Origin: Propionibacterium sp.
GTDB taxonomy: Bacteria; Actinomycetota; Actinomycetes; Propionibacteriales; Propionibacteriaceae
DNA: 64,000 nt
Assembly: GCA_012517405.1 (NCBI GenBank)
Contig: JAAYVB010000010.1
Span: 87,858 to 151,857 of the forward strand
Reading direction: 5' to 3'
The notes below the pieces were generated by a model. The model saw nothing but the letters and a program-made list of their open reading frames with translations, made no database searches and was not told the DNA's origin. A program made the translations under genes and the position numbers. Positions 53,401 to 61,367 of this stretch are shown one piece after another (the first letter of the stretch is position 1; each line of letters begins with the position of its first letter).

Positions 53401-54638
53401 TGGGCGACATCGTTCCAACCGGTTCCAAGTCTCGCGGATGGCTCCGACGCTTGAGCAGGAAGCTCAGCAGAGTGTGGTCCAAGAACGCGCGGCGCGTCGC
53501 CGCCACGGCCACCGGTTTCCAGCGCAGGTTCTGGTTGTTCGCCGCCGGAGGATTCGGGGCCGTCGCTATCGCGATCGCTTCACTCGGGATCGAGCAGGTA
53601 CTTGCTGAGGGGTGGGCTTGGTCGTCCAGGCTCTGCTCATACACGTTCTGGTTGATCGCGTTCCTTCTTGCCTGGTGGGGTGCTGCAGAATGGCGTCTCT
53701 TCTTGTCACGGACCACTGGAACGCTCTACTACATCCGCATGATGCCAGCGGCAGCGCGCAACTGGCACATTGAGGCGCAGTTGGCGGCGCGCGATCGTTT
53801 CCTGAATTCCGTGCAAGTGATTCGCAACATTGATTCGGCGTTGGTTGACGGCGTCATCGATTTGCGCGACGAGATCGCCGTGGCCGAGGACAAGCTGCAG
53901 GATCTGTTCAATGCAGACGATGACAAGACCGGATACATGTTGGCACCCGATCTGTGGGCGACGGCCGCCGTCGCGCTGGGCTACCGCATCACCACCCCGC
54001 CCGAAACCTTGTTCTACGACTTGGGAGACCGTGGGAACTCGGCGACCGTCATCGACGGATGGTCACTCGACGATGGGCGGGGCAGAAACGAGCCCAAGAT
54101 CGAAGCGCGGCACCACGCGGAACGAGGAGCCACAGGGCTGCACGTACACGCTGCGTTCACCAGAGAGCCGTCGTACACCCCATTGAGTCTGCCAGTACGC
54201 GAATCACACGAAATAGGTGTGTGGAAGAAAGACGATCAGAGCGAATTGGGTACGGACGAGCTCGCCAGCGTGCTGGTTGGGGTCGACAAGGGGTGTGTCC
54301 ATCCGGCTACGGCCGCCTATTCGTGGGTCAGCGCGATTCGCGCAGCCCTTCACTGTGCAAACGGCGAGCCCGTTTTGCTCACGGCCAAGGCACCAAAGAC
54401 GGTCACGCTGGCCGCCGGGTATCTTCTCGCGCCTGCCCACACCTCCACTACCGCAAGCAAATCACAAGATCCGGGATGCGGGGTCGAGGGTTGCAAGCGA
54501 GAATCCTGTCGGAGCCCTTGGAGGTTCCTCGTCCCTCTCAACTACAATTTGACCACCAAGGAATGGGACCCCATGTGGCTGCTCAAGGAACAACGCGATC
54601 CGCGGGAACTGCTGGCGCTCATCCGAGAAGCTCAGTGA
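53400..54638 (+). CDS. Two-helix membrane protein with SAVED/CARF-like sensor domain
   Basis: A 412-residue protein. A basic N-terminus is followed by two membrane helices (RFWLFAAGGFGAVAIAIASL, about 43-62, and YTFWLIAFLLAWWGAAEW, about 81-98). A ~100-residue helical linker follows, and then a C-terminal domain (TGLHVHAAFTREP, then ELASVLVGVDKGCVHPATAA, LTAKAPKTVTLAAGYLLAPA, WRFLVPLNYNLTTKEWDPMW). The last ~200 residues have the alternating strand-helix pattern of SAVED domains, which bind cyclic oligonucleotides in CBASS and type III CRISPR effectors. With an active-looking Cas10 downstream, the inferred role is a membrane-disrupting effector triggered by cyclic oligoadenylate. The start is coupled to the small ORF by TGATG. 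The SAVED call is by pattern only. Confidence 0.65.
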   Translation: MGDIVPTGSKSRGWLRRLSRKLSRVWSKNARRVAATATGFQRRFWLFAAGGFGAVAIAIASLGIEQVLAEGWAWSSRLCSYTFWLIAFLLAWWGAAEWRLFLSRTTGTLYYIRMMPAAARNWHIEAQLAARDRFLNSVQVIRNIDSALVDGVIDLRDEIAVAEDKLQDLFNADDDKTGYMLAPDLWATAAVALGYRITTPPETLFYDLGDRGNSATVIDGWSLDDGRGRNEPKIEARHHAERGATGLHVHAAFTREPSYTPLSLPVRESHEIGVWKKDDQSELGTDELASVLVGVDKGCVHPATAAYSWVSAIRAALHCANGEPVLLTAKAPKTVTLAAGYLLAPAHTSTTASKSQDPGCGVEGCKRESCRSPWRFLVPLNYNLTTKEWDPMWLLKEQRDPRELLALIREAQ

Positions 54639-54692
54639 CCACGCGGCCCCTGAACCTATCCCCGGGTGTCAGCCGCTTCATGGGCGTATCCC

Positions 54693-55055
54693 TCAAGTCG
54701 CCTCGACGTGACGGTTGGCCTCCGTTGGCGCCGAACGCGCCAGATAGCAGAAACCGATGACGTCTCCCTGGTCGTTTCGTTCAAGCCCGGCAGGAAAGAC
54801 CAGGTCGTCTCGTTCAGGATGAGCCAACACGACCAGCTGGGAGACCACGTACACCACGCCAGGCTGCGGCTCGGGCAGGGCTTCGGCCAGCCCGTAGCGT
54901 GGCCAAGTCAGCGGCAGTCCGTTGGGTAGGCCTCCTCCGGCCAAGTACTCCTCAACCAGCCGCACGTTGCCGTGTTGTGGCAGGACGACCGGCTCGCTGT
55001 CGGCCGGACGATAGATCAGCTCGCGGTGTGGAGGGTAGTTGAGCAGACCATCCAT
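54693..55055 (-). CDS. Unknown 120-aa protein inside the CRISPR locus
   Basis: A compact protein of mostly beta pattern (EPVVLPQHGNVRLVEEYLAG, LPEPQPGVVYVVSQLVVLAH, RDDLVFPAGLERNDQGDVIG). The order 'value, LP-x-P-x-PG-x-x-Y-x-VS-x-LV, R-x-D-L-x-x-P' recalls a widespread family of small proteins I cannot name. ATG 55055 lies ten bases after the stop of the partner gene, with GAGGAG overlapping that stop, so both are co-translated. It runs opposite to the CRISPR genes and converges on the membrane effector gene. A regulator or ring-nuclease-like accessory is possible, but nothing in the sequence proves it. Confidence 0.7.
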   Translation of the reverse strand: MDGLLNYPPHRELIYRPADSEPVVLPQHGNVRLVEEYLAGGGLPNGLPLTWPRYGLAEALPEPQPGVVYVVSQLVVLAHPERDDLVFPAGLERNDQGDVIGFCYLARSAPTEANRHVEAT

Positions 55056-55064
55056 GCGTTCTCC

Positions 55065-55223
55065 TCAGTTGTGGCGGGGACTGGGCCACCCGCGTTTGGT
55101 GATTCGCTCGCCATCAGGCTCGCCCGGCCGGTACCGCAAGTCGGGTGCTGCGCCGATCTCCCATCGCTGATCGATCGGGTCCGGGCACAACGTCTCGGTT
55201 GCCCGACCACAGACATGGCTCAT
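55065..55223 (-). CDS. Unknown 52-aa protein paired with the 120-aa gene
   Basis: Encodes MSHVCGRATETLCPDPIDQR, then WEIGAAPDLRYRPGEPDGER and ITKRGWPSPRHN. The composition and the clean coupling to the next gene argue that it is real despite its size. Two Cys (residues 5 and 13) and a Pro/Arg-rich tail are notable. It starts at ATG 55223; the frame is open a little further. It diverges from the RAMP operon, so the 40-220 bases beyond its start should contain back-to-back promoters. Confidence 0.6.
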   Translation of the reverse strand: MSHVCGRATETLCPDPIDQRWEIGAAPDLRYRPGEPDGERITKRGWPSPRHN

Positions 55224-55267
55224 TCGACCAGCATCGCACGGCGTGTCACTGTTCACGGAATGTCCTA

Positions 55268-55453
55268 GTGAGCACGAGACTTGGACGAGGAGATCCCACC
55301 GACCTGACCGGCCCTGAGAGGTTTGTGTTGGTGAGGAGCCGTGGCATGCCGCCCGAGCGAGGAGACTCGATGCAGGTTAGTGAACTCATCAACCTGACCC
55401 ACAGACTGCCGTACGCCCGTCCCTTCCCGAATCATCGGGAGGTATGGCTATGA
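55268..55453 (+). CDS. Small ORF leading into the type III effector operon
   Basis: A frame from GTG 55268 (61 codons), with an internal ATG 55370 preceded by GAGGAG (27 codons, MQVSELINLTHRLPYARPFP), ends at TGA 55453. This overlaps ATG 55450 of the RAMP gene as ATGA. The overlap and ribosome binding site suggest translation and coupling. It could be a leader peptide or the tail of a lost gene; no family is recognised. Confidence 0.35.
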   Translation: MSTRLGRGDPTDLTGPERFVLVRSRGMPPERGDSMQVSELINLTHRLPYARPFPNHREVWL

Positions 55454-57915
55454 CAACCGAACCTGACTACTCCGATGGGCGCATCCTGTGGCGGCATCCA
55501 GACGGTGAACTGCGCGAGGCGCCATTCGATGGCGGCGCTGGAGGATACTTCTCCCCGGCAGATGAGGAAACCACCGAGTTCGCGCAGATTGCGGCAGAAC
55601 AGGCGCAGCAAGACCTGTCGGCGAATGAGTATTGGTGGTTCAATTCGGATTACTTGCTGAGCCCGCTGACCACGGTCACCGGCAAAGACAGACGATTTCG
55701 ACAGAACTCACTCCAGATCCGCATCGACAACGATTGGGTGACTCTTGAAGTCCCTCAATTAGAGGTGCCTGAAATCAACGCACTGGTAACCGATAAGGGC
55801 CTTGTGTTCGGATACACGTCTGGCCCCGGTCCCCTCCCGGTTTGGCTCGGTGAAGGTGGGCGTGATGTGTGGCTCAGCAAGCGGGCACAGGCTAAGGCTG
55901 AGCGGGCTGGGAGAAAGAAGGCCGGTGAGGCGCGGCTGCTGGCGGAGGAACTGAGGGCTCGTCACGATAGTGGTGACTACTTCATCAATCCCTATACCTT
56001 CGTCCCGCTTCCCGAGACAGTCGTGCAGGGCGCACCTCGCGGGCACGCAGGCTTGGGTACGGACGGGCTGTCGGGTTCGTTCATCTGGCGACTGACCTTC
56101 CAGACTCCTCTGGTGTTTCCGAAGGACGCACTGCCGACCACCGGTGGGATCTTCAGATATCCGGGTTCGGCACTTCGTGGTGCTCTGCGGAGCGTCCATG
56201 AAGCGATGGTTGGCGGCTGTCTGCGCGTGGTGGACCCTGATTACACACCAGTGCATCGCGAGCCGATGAGCACCGGGACCCTGACGCATACGCTGGCGGT
56301 GGTTCGGAAAGTAGACCCAGTCACGGGGGCTGTGATTGAAGTAGAGACGACCGACAACCTCACGTGGATTGAGTTGCCGGTCGTCAACCGCGCGTTATCC
56401 GCACCCACGCTGTATTCGGGTGCATTGGTAGATGTTGATGTCAGTGAAGCCGTGTACAACAGGCACACGGCTCGCAAGGAGATCACGGCGGCTGGAGCAG
56501 TCACTGCTGGCAACAGTTGGGTGCTGCATCTGTCTGCGACGTTCCGCGAGCGCGACAAGCACCCGTATTTCGTGGCTGCTGGTCGGCTGACCGGTCACAC
56601 CAAGACCATCAGTCCCGCGGTTTGGAAGGAGTTCGTCCAAGTCTGCGCAGGTGCTGAAGATCTCATTGGGGTGACCACTCCGCCCAACACAACCGGCCTA
56701 GCGCCTGGGTCGACTGGTTGGCCTGGAGAGGACGTGATTCGCTACAAAGACACGCCACGCGCAGCGGTGATCGGTCAGAGGCGTCGTGTGGATGGACATC
56801 TGTCCGTTGGGGATACGGTCTGGATCGGCCCGGGTGGGCGCCTCAAGATGGCGACGATCTGGCGCTATCCTGGGGAGCGTCCGGTCCGAGATCGAATGCC
56901 CGCCGAGCTGCGGCCCTGCCACGATCCGATCAACCTTTGTCCCAGTTGCGCGGTGTTCGGATCGGTTGATCAGCGTCCTATCACCGACTCAAAACCTGCG
57001 TTGATCGACCAAGCCGGCTATTCGTCGCACATTCGAGTTGATTGGGCCTCGAGTAACGCCGACTACGCACTCGATTCGGTCAATTTGCCGCCTTTGAGGA
57101 GTCCCAAGCCGAGTTCTGGTGGCTTCTACTTGATGATCGCGTCGGACGCAGACAACCGTGCCTCAAAAGACCCCAAGCACAAGCCACTTGCGCATTGGGG
57201 TTCCGCGCAGGACAGACCAGCGCGGATGATCCGTGGCCGCAAGTACTACTGGCACGGGCAAGACCCGGAAGGCAGACAGCAGGTCCGCCCCCATCAGTTG
57301 CCTCCCGCTGACGAGATCGAAAACGAGCAGGTGACTGTTGCCTCGGGTCTGGTGCTTGAGACCCGCGTCACGTTCGATAACCTTGATGGGCTGCAACTCG
57401 GATGGTTATTGGCCGCCGCGGCGCCGAGTCTGTTCTTCGACCACGACTGCTGCATTCACATCGGCGGCGGCAAGCCCCTCGGTTTCGGAAGCGCGATTCC
57501 TGAAATCTGCGAGCTTCAGATCTCCACAGGGGTGGATCGTTACTCAGGTGGCCACCCAGTTGCATCCACCCCCGCCCAGTTGGTGCAGGACGCGAGAGAC
57601 CAGACTCCAGAGCACCTCCGCTCTGTTCATGGAGCTCTGGAGCGAGTGTTGGCCGCCTCGCCGGAGGGTGTTCCCGCTGATCGCCTTTGGTATCCCACCA
57701 CCGGGAACTTCACTACTAGGAATACTGACGAAGAGTTCGACTGGGCCTTCAAGTGGTTCGCGCACCATTCCGGCGGACGACCCGCCCCAAAGCAGAAGTT
57801 CTCGGGCGAGCGCAAGGGCGCTGCCGGAGATCTTGTGCCGTTGCCGGATGTGATGTCCGACGATCAGTACATTCAGAATCTCGTGCCGTTCGATGAGCGC
57901 GGGGGAAACTTGTGA
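55450..57915 (+). CDS. Large double-RAMP (Cas7-like) type III effector protein, TIGR03986-like
   Basis: An 821-residue protein. After a ~170-residue N-terminal extension comes YFINPYTFVPLPE (about 177-189), the first RAMP/ferredoxin-like domain with FRYPGSALRGALRSVHEAMV (about 235-254), a Cys cluster (CHDPINLCPSCAVFG, near 490-504), and a second RAMP domain ending in the Gly-rich loop IHIGGGKPLGFGSAIPE (near 672-688). This matches the CRISPR-associated RAMP family TIGR03986. I prefer ATG 55450, with GGGAGG seven bases upstream, over ATG 55444. It should be a backbone subunit binding crRNA. It opens the operon and overlaps cas10 as GTGA. Confidence 0.85.
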   Translation: MTTEPDYSDGRILWRHPDGELREAPFDGGAGGYFSPADEETTEFAQIAAEQAQQDLSANEYWWFNSDYLLSPLTTVTGKDRRFRQNSLQIRIDNDWVTLEVPQLEVPEINALVTDKGLVFGYTSGPGPLPVWLGEGGRDVWLSKRAQAKAERAGRKKAGEARLLAEELRARHDSGDYFINPYTFVPLPETVVQGAPRGHAGLGTDGLSGSFIWRLTFQTPLVFPKDALPTTGGIFRYPGSALRGALRSVHEAMVGGCLRVVDPDYTPVHREPMSTGTLTHTLAVVRKVDPVTGAVIEVETTDNLTWIELPVVNRALSAPTLYSGALVDVDVSEAVYNRHTARKEITAAGAVTAGNSWVLHLSATFRERDKHPYFVAAGRLTGHTKTISPAVWKEFVQVCAGAEDLIGVTTPPNTTGLAPGSTGWPGEDVIRYKDTPRAAVIGQRRRVDGHLSVGDTVWIGPGGRLKMATIWRYPGERPVRDRMPAELRPCHDPINLCPSCAVFGSVDQRPITDSKPALIDQAGYSSHIRVDWASSNADYALDSVNLPPLRSPKPSSGGFYLMIASDADNRASKDPKHKPLAHWGSAQDRPARMIRGRKYYWHGQDPEGRQQVRPHQLPPADEIENEQVTVASGLVLETRVTFDNLDGLQLGWLLAAAAPSLFFDHDCCIHIGGGKPLGFGSAIPEICELQISTGVDRYSGGHPVASTPAQLVQDARDQTPEHLRSVHGALERVLAASPEGVPADRLWYPTTGNFTTRNTDEEFDWAFKWFAHHSGGRPAPKQKFSGERKGAAGDLVPLPDVMSDDQYIQNLVPFDERGGNL

Positions 57916-59465
57916 CCAAGACGTATGCGACGGTGGGTGTCGACCGTATCCAGACTTATTTGGGGCGTTCGCGGCACTTGTGGGGCAGGCGTGGGGCTTC
58001 TGAGGAGCTTGTTCGGCTGACGACCCTGCCGGGGTCGCCGGGTGCCGAGGGTCTGTCGGAGGACGAACTTGTTGTGGCCCAGATCCTCAAGCGCTATTCC
58101 CACGTGCAGGTGAACCAGGAAGGGCTGGACATCGACGGAGTTGTCAGTCTGGAGTCGACCGATGACGGATTCAGCGGCGAGGTGGTGCAGGCGGCAGAGG
58201 GGCTGGCGAAGGCGATACGTGACCGGCTGCCCGCCCTCACGGTGACGACCAGATCGATCACCTCCGCAGAACCATACGTGAAGCTCATCGGCACCAGCCA
58301 GTACGCGACCTGGACCACACAGACTTGGTATCCGTTGGCCAACGAGTATCCACCCGTGCGACCGTGCGACGAGTGCAACATCAGCCCGGCGACACGAACG
58401 CTTCAGCAGGTGACAGGCGCCACCGGCGCGGAGGCTCTGCGCTTGTGCAGCGACTGCTTCACCCGGTGGGGCCGAAGCGATCGGTGGCGCAACCGCACAC
58501 TAGCTGCCGCGCCCATACATTCGGACGACAAACGTCGATACCCGAGCCGTTTTACTTCGGAGGCCTGGCTGCTTCGCAGGCTTGCCGAAGCCGGCGAAGG
58601 TAACGCACTCAAGTTCGTCCAGGACTTCGAGAGCTTGGGCAAACAGACGCGTCCTGCCAGCGATGGTGAAGCGCCTGCCCTGCGCGGTCGCACGCACGAG
58701 GGCAATCACACCGCATTGATATTCGCGGACGGCAATGGCATGGGCGGATTGTTCAGCAAAGCCATCGCTGAAGCCGCAGCAGGCAACACCACCGAGCCGG
58801 TCAAGGACCGCTCGAAGGCGATCAAGCAGGCCACGGCTGACGCGCTGCTCGCCGCGACCCAGTCGATCCTGTACCCCACAGACGAGTACTGCCCGGTGAT
58901 CCCGCACGTCTTCGGCGGGGATGACTTGCTGGTCAGTGTCGCCGCGGATCGCGCTTGGCAGTTCCTGGTCGAGTTCATGACCTCCCTGCGGGGCGACGGA
59001 GCCAGCGGCCCGTTTCCTGATCTTGGTGTCAGCATGTCGGCTGCAATGGTGATCTGCAAGGCAGAATACCCCTTGGGTAACCAGGTTGAGCTCGCGGAGG
59101 GATTGCTGGCCAGAGCCAAGGCCAGCGTCCGAGGCGACGGCTGGAGCTTCACGTGGGTTGACGTGACCGCTGACGGCGCCGATCTGGACAGCCATCGCGC
59201 GTGGCGGTCGGAGCAGCTTGTCGAGCGCCAGGCGGCGATTGCACATCTGCGCGGTGTGATGTCAGCCCACGGTGAGTCGGCATTGGGCAGCGTACTGGCT
59301 GCAGACCCCGCCTCACGTGGCCTGCAACTCGCCCACCTGTCCCGACGCATGGAGGGGGTCGCCGGCTTCCTCGAGCTGGTGGGCTTGCACGATCCAAACA
59401 CGATCACGGACGAGCAGGTGGCCCTGATCAAGGAGATGCAATCGATCGGAAGGTGGTGGCGATGA
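57912..59465 (+). CDS. cas10: Small Cas10 with intact GGDD cyclase motif and no HD domain
   Basis: A 517-residue Cas10-type large subunit. It opens directly in the first palm domain (VDRIQTYLGRSRHLWGRRGA), with no N-terminal HD nuclease. A zinc module follows (CDEC at 152-155 and CSDC at 179-182), then FADGNGMGGLF (271-281) and the catalytic GGDD (335-338, HVFGGDDLLVSV) of the second palm domain, and a helical C-terminus. Loss of HD with retention of GGDD predicts no single-strand DNA cleavage but synthesis of cyclic oligoadenylates on target RNA binding, which fits the SAVED-like effector nearby. GTG 57912 overlaps the previous stop. Most Cas10 proteins are longer (about 700-1000 residues), so this is a minimal form. 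Confidence 0.9.
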   Translation: MTKTYATVGVDRIQTYLGRSRHLWGRRGASEELVRLTTLPGSPGAEGLSEDELVVAQILKRYSHVQVNQEGLDIDGVVSLESTDDGFSGEVVQAAEGLAKAIRDRLPALTVTTRSITSAEPYVKLIGTSQYATWTTQTWYPLANEYPPVRPCDECNISPATRTLQQVTGATGAEALRLCSDCFTRWGRSDRWRNRTLAAAPIHSDDKRRYPSRFTSEAWLLRRLAEAGEGNALKFVQDFESLGKQTRPASDGEAPALRGRTHEGNHTALIFADGNGMGGLFSKAIAEAAAGNTTEPVKDRSKAIKQATADALLAATQSILYPTDEYCPVIPHVFGGDDLLVSVAADRAWQFLVEFMTSLRGDGASGPFPDLGVSMSAAMVICKAEYPLGNQVELAEGLLARAKASVRGDGWSFTWVDVTADGADLDSHRAWRSEQLVERQAAIAHLRGVMSAHGESALGSVLAADPASRGLQLAHLSRRMEGVAGFLELVGLHDPNTITDEQVALIKEMQSIGRWWR

Positions 59466-60067
59466 GCGAATTGACGTTGGAGTTGACCTTCTATGGCAGC
59501 GTCCGCATGGGCACCGGCTACGCAGGTAAAGGGCTGGACGAGGTCATTGACGAGTTCGCCCCGCTCAGCGCCGGCGGCTTGAAGGGAGTGCTGCGGGACG
59601 AGGCGCGGACACTGTTGCCACCCAAGTACGACGCGGACGGCCGGTTTGAGAGGGACCACCCGTTCGTCCGGGCGGTATTCGGGGACAGGTTCGGCCAGCA
59701 ATGCCCATGGAACTTTGATGTCGTCCCGGATGCTGGCAAGGTGTCCGCCCGAGCCAGCTTGCAGATCGGTCCCGACGGCGCGGTTGTCAAGGGAGCCCTG
59801 CTGGTGAAGGAGGAAGCGTGGATCGGGTCGGCCCGCCTTGATGTCTTTCAGAGGGGTCCGCTCAGCGACGCTGGAATGCGGCTAGGTGCATCTGAGGAGA
59901 TCAAGGAGTACCACTTGGCTCTCATCAGCTTGGCGGCACGGCTGGTCGACAAGGTGGGTCAGCGCAAAACGCGCGGCATGGGTTGGGTTGCCATCACGTC
60001 CGACAGGGACGCGGAGGCCGATCTCGACCGGATCTGGCCGTTGCGGAAGGAGGAGACCGATGGCTAG
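59462..60067 (+). CDS. Cas7-like RAMP protein (Csm3 group)
   Basis: A 201-residue single-RAMP subunit: ELTLELTFYGSVRMGTGYAG at the N-terminus, PLSAGGLKGVLRDEARTLLP (the conserved helix after the first strand), and a Gly-rich C-terminal loop (RKTRGMGWVAITSDR). Asp31 in DEVIDEFAP or nearby acidic residues could be the target-RNA cleavage site, but I cannot decide. The start ATG overlaps the cas10 stop as ATGA. It forms part of the crRNA-binding backbone. Confidence 0.82.
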   Translation: MSELTLELTFYGSVRMGTGYAGKGLDEVIDEFAPLSAGGLKGVLRDEARTLLPPKYDADGRFERDHPFVRAVFGDRFGQQCPWNFDVVPDAGKVSARASLQIGPDGAVVKGALLVKEEAWIGSARLDVFQRGPLSDAGMRLGASEEIKEYHLALISLAARLVDKVGQRKTRGMGWVAITSDRDAEADLDRIWPLRKEETDG

Positions 60068-61367
60068 GTGGCTGGAGGTCACTGTCACCTCGCAGCAGCG
60101 CACATCGTTTGGTACTGGTGGTGAACGTGCCTATCTGACGCATACCCATCCTTTCCTGCCAGGGTCGGTGCTCCGAGGCGCGCTCGCTGCGGCTTGCCTC
60201 AGGAGCGATGGATCGGGCGGCGAGGCATTCCGTCGCGTTTTCGAGTTCGGTCGGTTCGGCCCCGCGATGCCGGCCTGGGTGGCGCTGGAGAGCCAGTCGG
60301 TGAGCAAGTGCAAGTACCACGATTCCGCCGCAGGCCATGCGGAGTACGTGGACTTGGCCTTCGATCTCGGCCAGACCCCGTACAGCCTCGACTGCTGCGC
60401 TGCCAGAGACCAACTCAAGGGCGCTTACACCCGCCGAGGGCTGGTCGCCGTGGTCGCCACTGCCCAGGAGCCGCGCAAGAACACTGCCGCGACGGGGCAA
60501 CTGTTCGCCCGCGAAACGATTGAGCGCGGCACCACGTTCGTGGGCCACACGGTTCTGCCGGACGACACGGTGGCCGATGCCGGTTTCGAGACATTGAAGG
60601 GGATTGACCAGGCCTTCTTCGGCGGGCGAAGCACCGTCCTCGGGCGCTGCACGGTGACGTGGAAAGAACTGAACGATCCACCCCATTGGCCGGACGCCGC
60701 ACCGCAGGCCGAAGAGATCGTCGTGGTCAGGACACTCAGCCCCACGATCCTGGTAGATGAGGCCGGGCTGCCGTCTATCGACTTCGCCGGTGCGGTGAGA
60801 GCGGCTGTGGGCGTGGCGCCAGAGGCCACCTGGGCTGGCCGAGTGGAAAGTGGTCTGGCCGGTGGCTGGCACTCGGCGTCGGGCATGCCGAAGCCGGCTG
60901 AGATTGCGGTTGCGCCGGGTGCCGTCGCCGCGCTGCGTGGCGTCCCCCGTGAGCGTCTGCTTGAACTGATCACCCGCGGGCTTGGGCTACGGCGCAACGA
61001 GGGCTACGGCTGGGTCGAGATCGTCTCAAAGCCTTGGCAGCCGCCCGCTGAACAGCCGACTCGGCCAACATCGCTGATCACCGCCCAGGCAGTCAGGCAC
61101 GGTGGCACCCAGTGGGTCGACAAGATCCGGCAGCTGAGTCTCGACGACGCCCAAACGCAGTGGTTCGCCAACCAACTGCGGCGCGTCCGTGCCAGCCAAG
61201 AGACCGCCGTCCAGCAGGCCATGCTGGAGCCGATCGCGCGCGGGCTGACTCCCATCCAGCGGGACGGAGATGCCACACGCAAAGGGGTCAAAGACCTGCT
61301 CCTCCAGGTACCCAATGGGCTGCGAGCGAGTGTCGCCACCCACATCACCAAAGGAGCCGCACGATGA
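60060..61367 (+). CDS. csx10: Csx10-like RAMP protein (Cas5 group)
   Basis: A 435-residue protein. ARWLEVTVTSQQRTSFGTGG begins a RAMP fold, with LPGSVLRGALAAACLRS as its helix and a long middle region. Near residue 305-320 the Gly-rich signature RGLGLRRNEGYGWVEIV occurs as in Csx10 of type III-D systems. The ~110-residue helical tail (SLDDAQTQWFANQLRRVRAS) is an addition of unknown use. It overlaps the preceding gene by eight bases and the next by four. It should cap the 5' handle of crRNA, as Cas5-group proteins do. Confidence 0.75.
   Translation: MARWLEVTVTSQQRTSFGTGGERAYLTHTHPFLPGSVLRGALAAACLRSDGSGGEAFRRVFEFGRFGPAMPAWVALESQSVSKCKYHDSAAGHAEYVDLAFDLGQTPYSLDCCAARDQLKGAYTRRGLVAVVATAQEPRKNTAATGQLFARETIERGTTFVGHTVLPDDTVADAGFETLKGIDQAFFGGRSTVLGRCTVTWKELNDPPHWPDAAPQAEEIVVVRTLSPTILVDEAGLPSIDFAGAVRAAVGVAPEATWAGRVESGLAGGWHSASGMPKPAEIAVAPGAVAALRGVPRERLLELITRGLGLRRNEGYGWVEIVSKPWQPPAEQPTRPTSLITAQAVRHGGTQWVDKIRQLSLDDAQTQWFANQLRRVRASQETAVQQAMLEPIARGLTPIQRDGDATRKGVKDLLLQVPNGLRASVATHITKGAAR

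Noticed and set aside
52331..55449. Possible CRISPR array near the effector operon
   Set aside because: I scanned the non-coding stretches around the locus (52.3-53.2, 54.64-54.69, 55.22-55.45 kb) for regularly spaced repeats of 25-40 bases and saw none. The array must lie outside the window.
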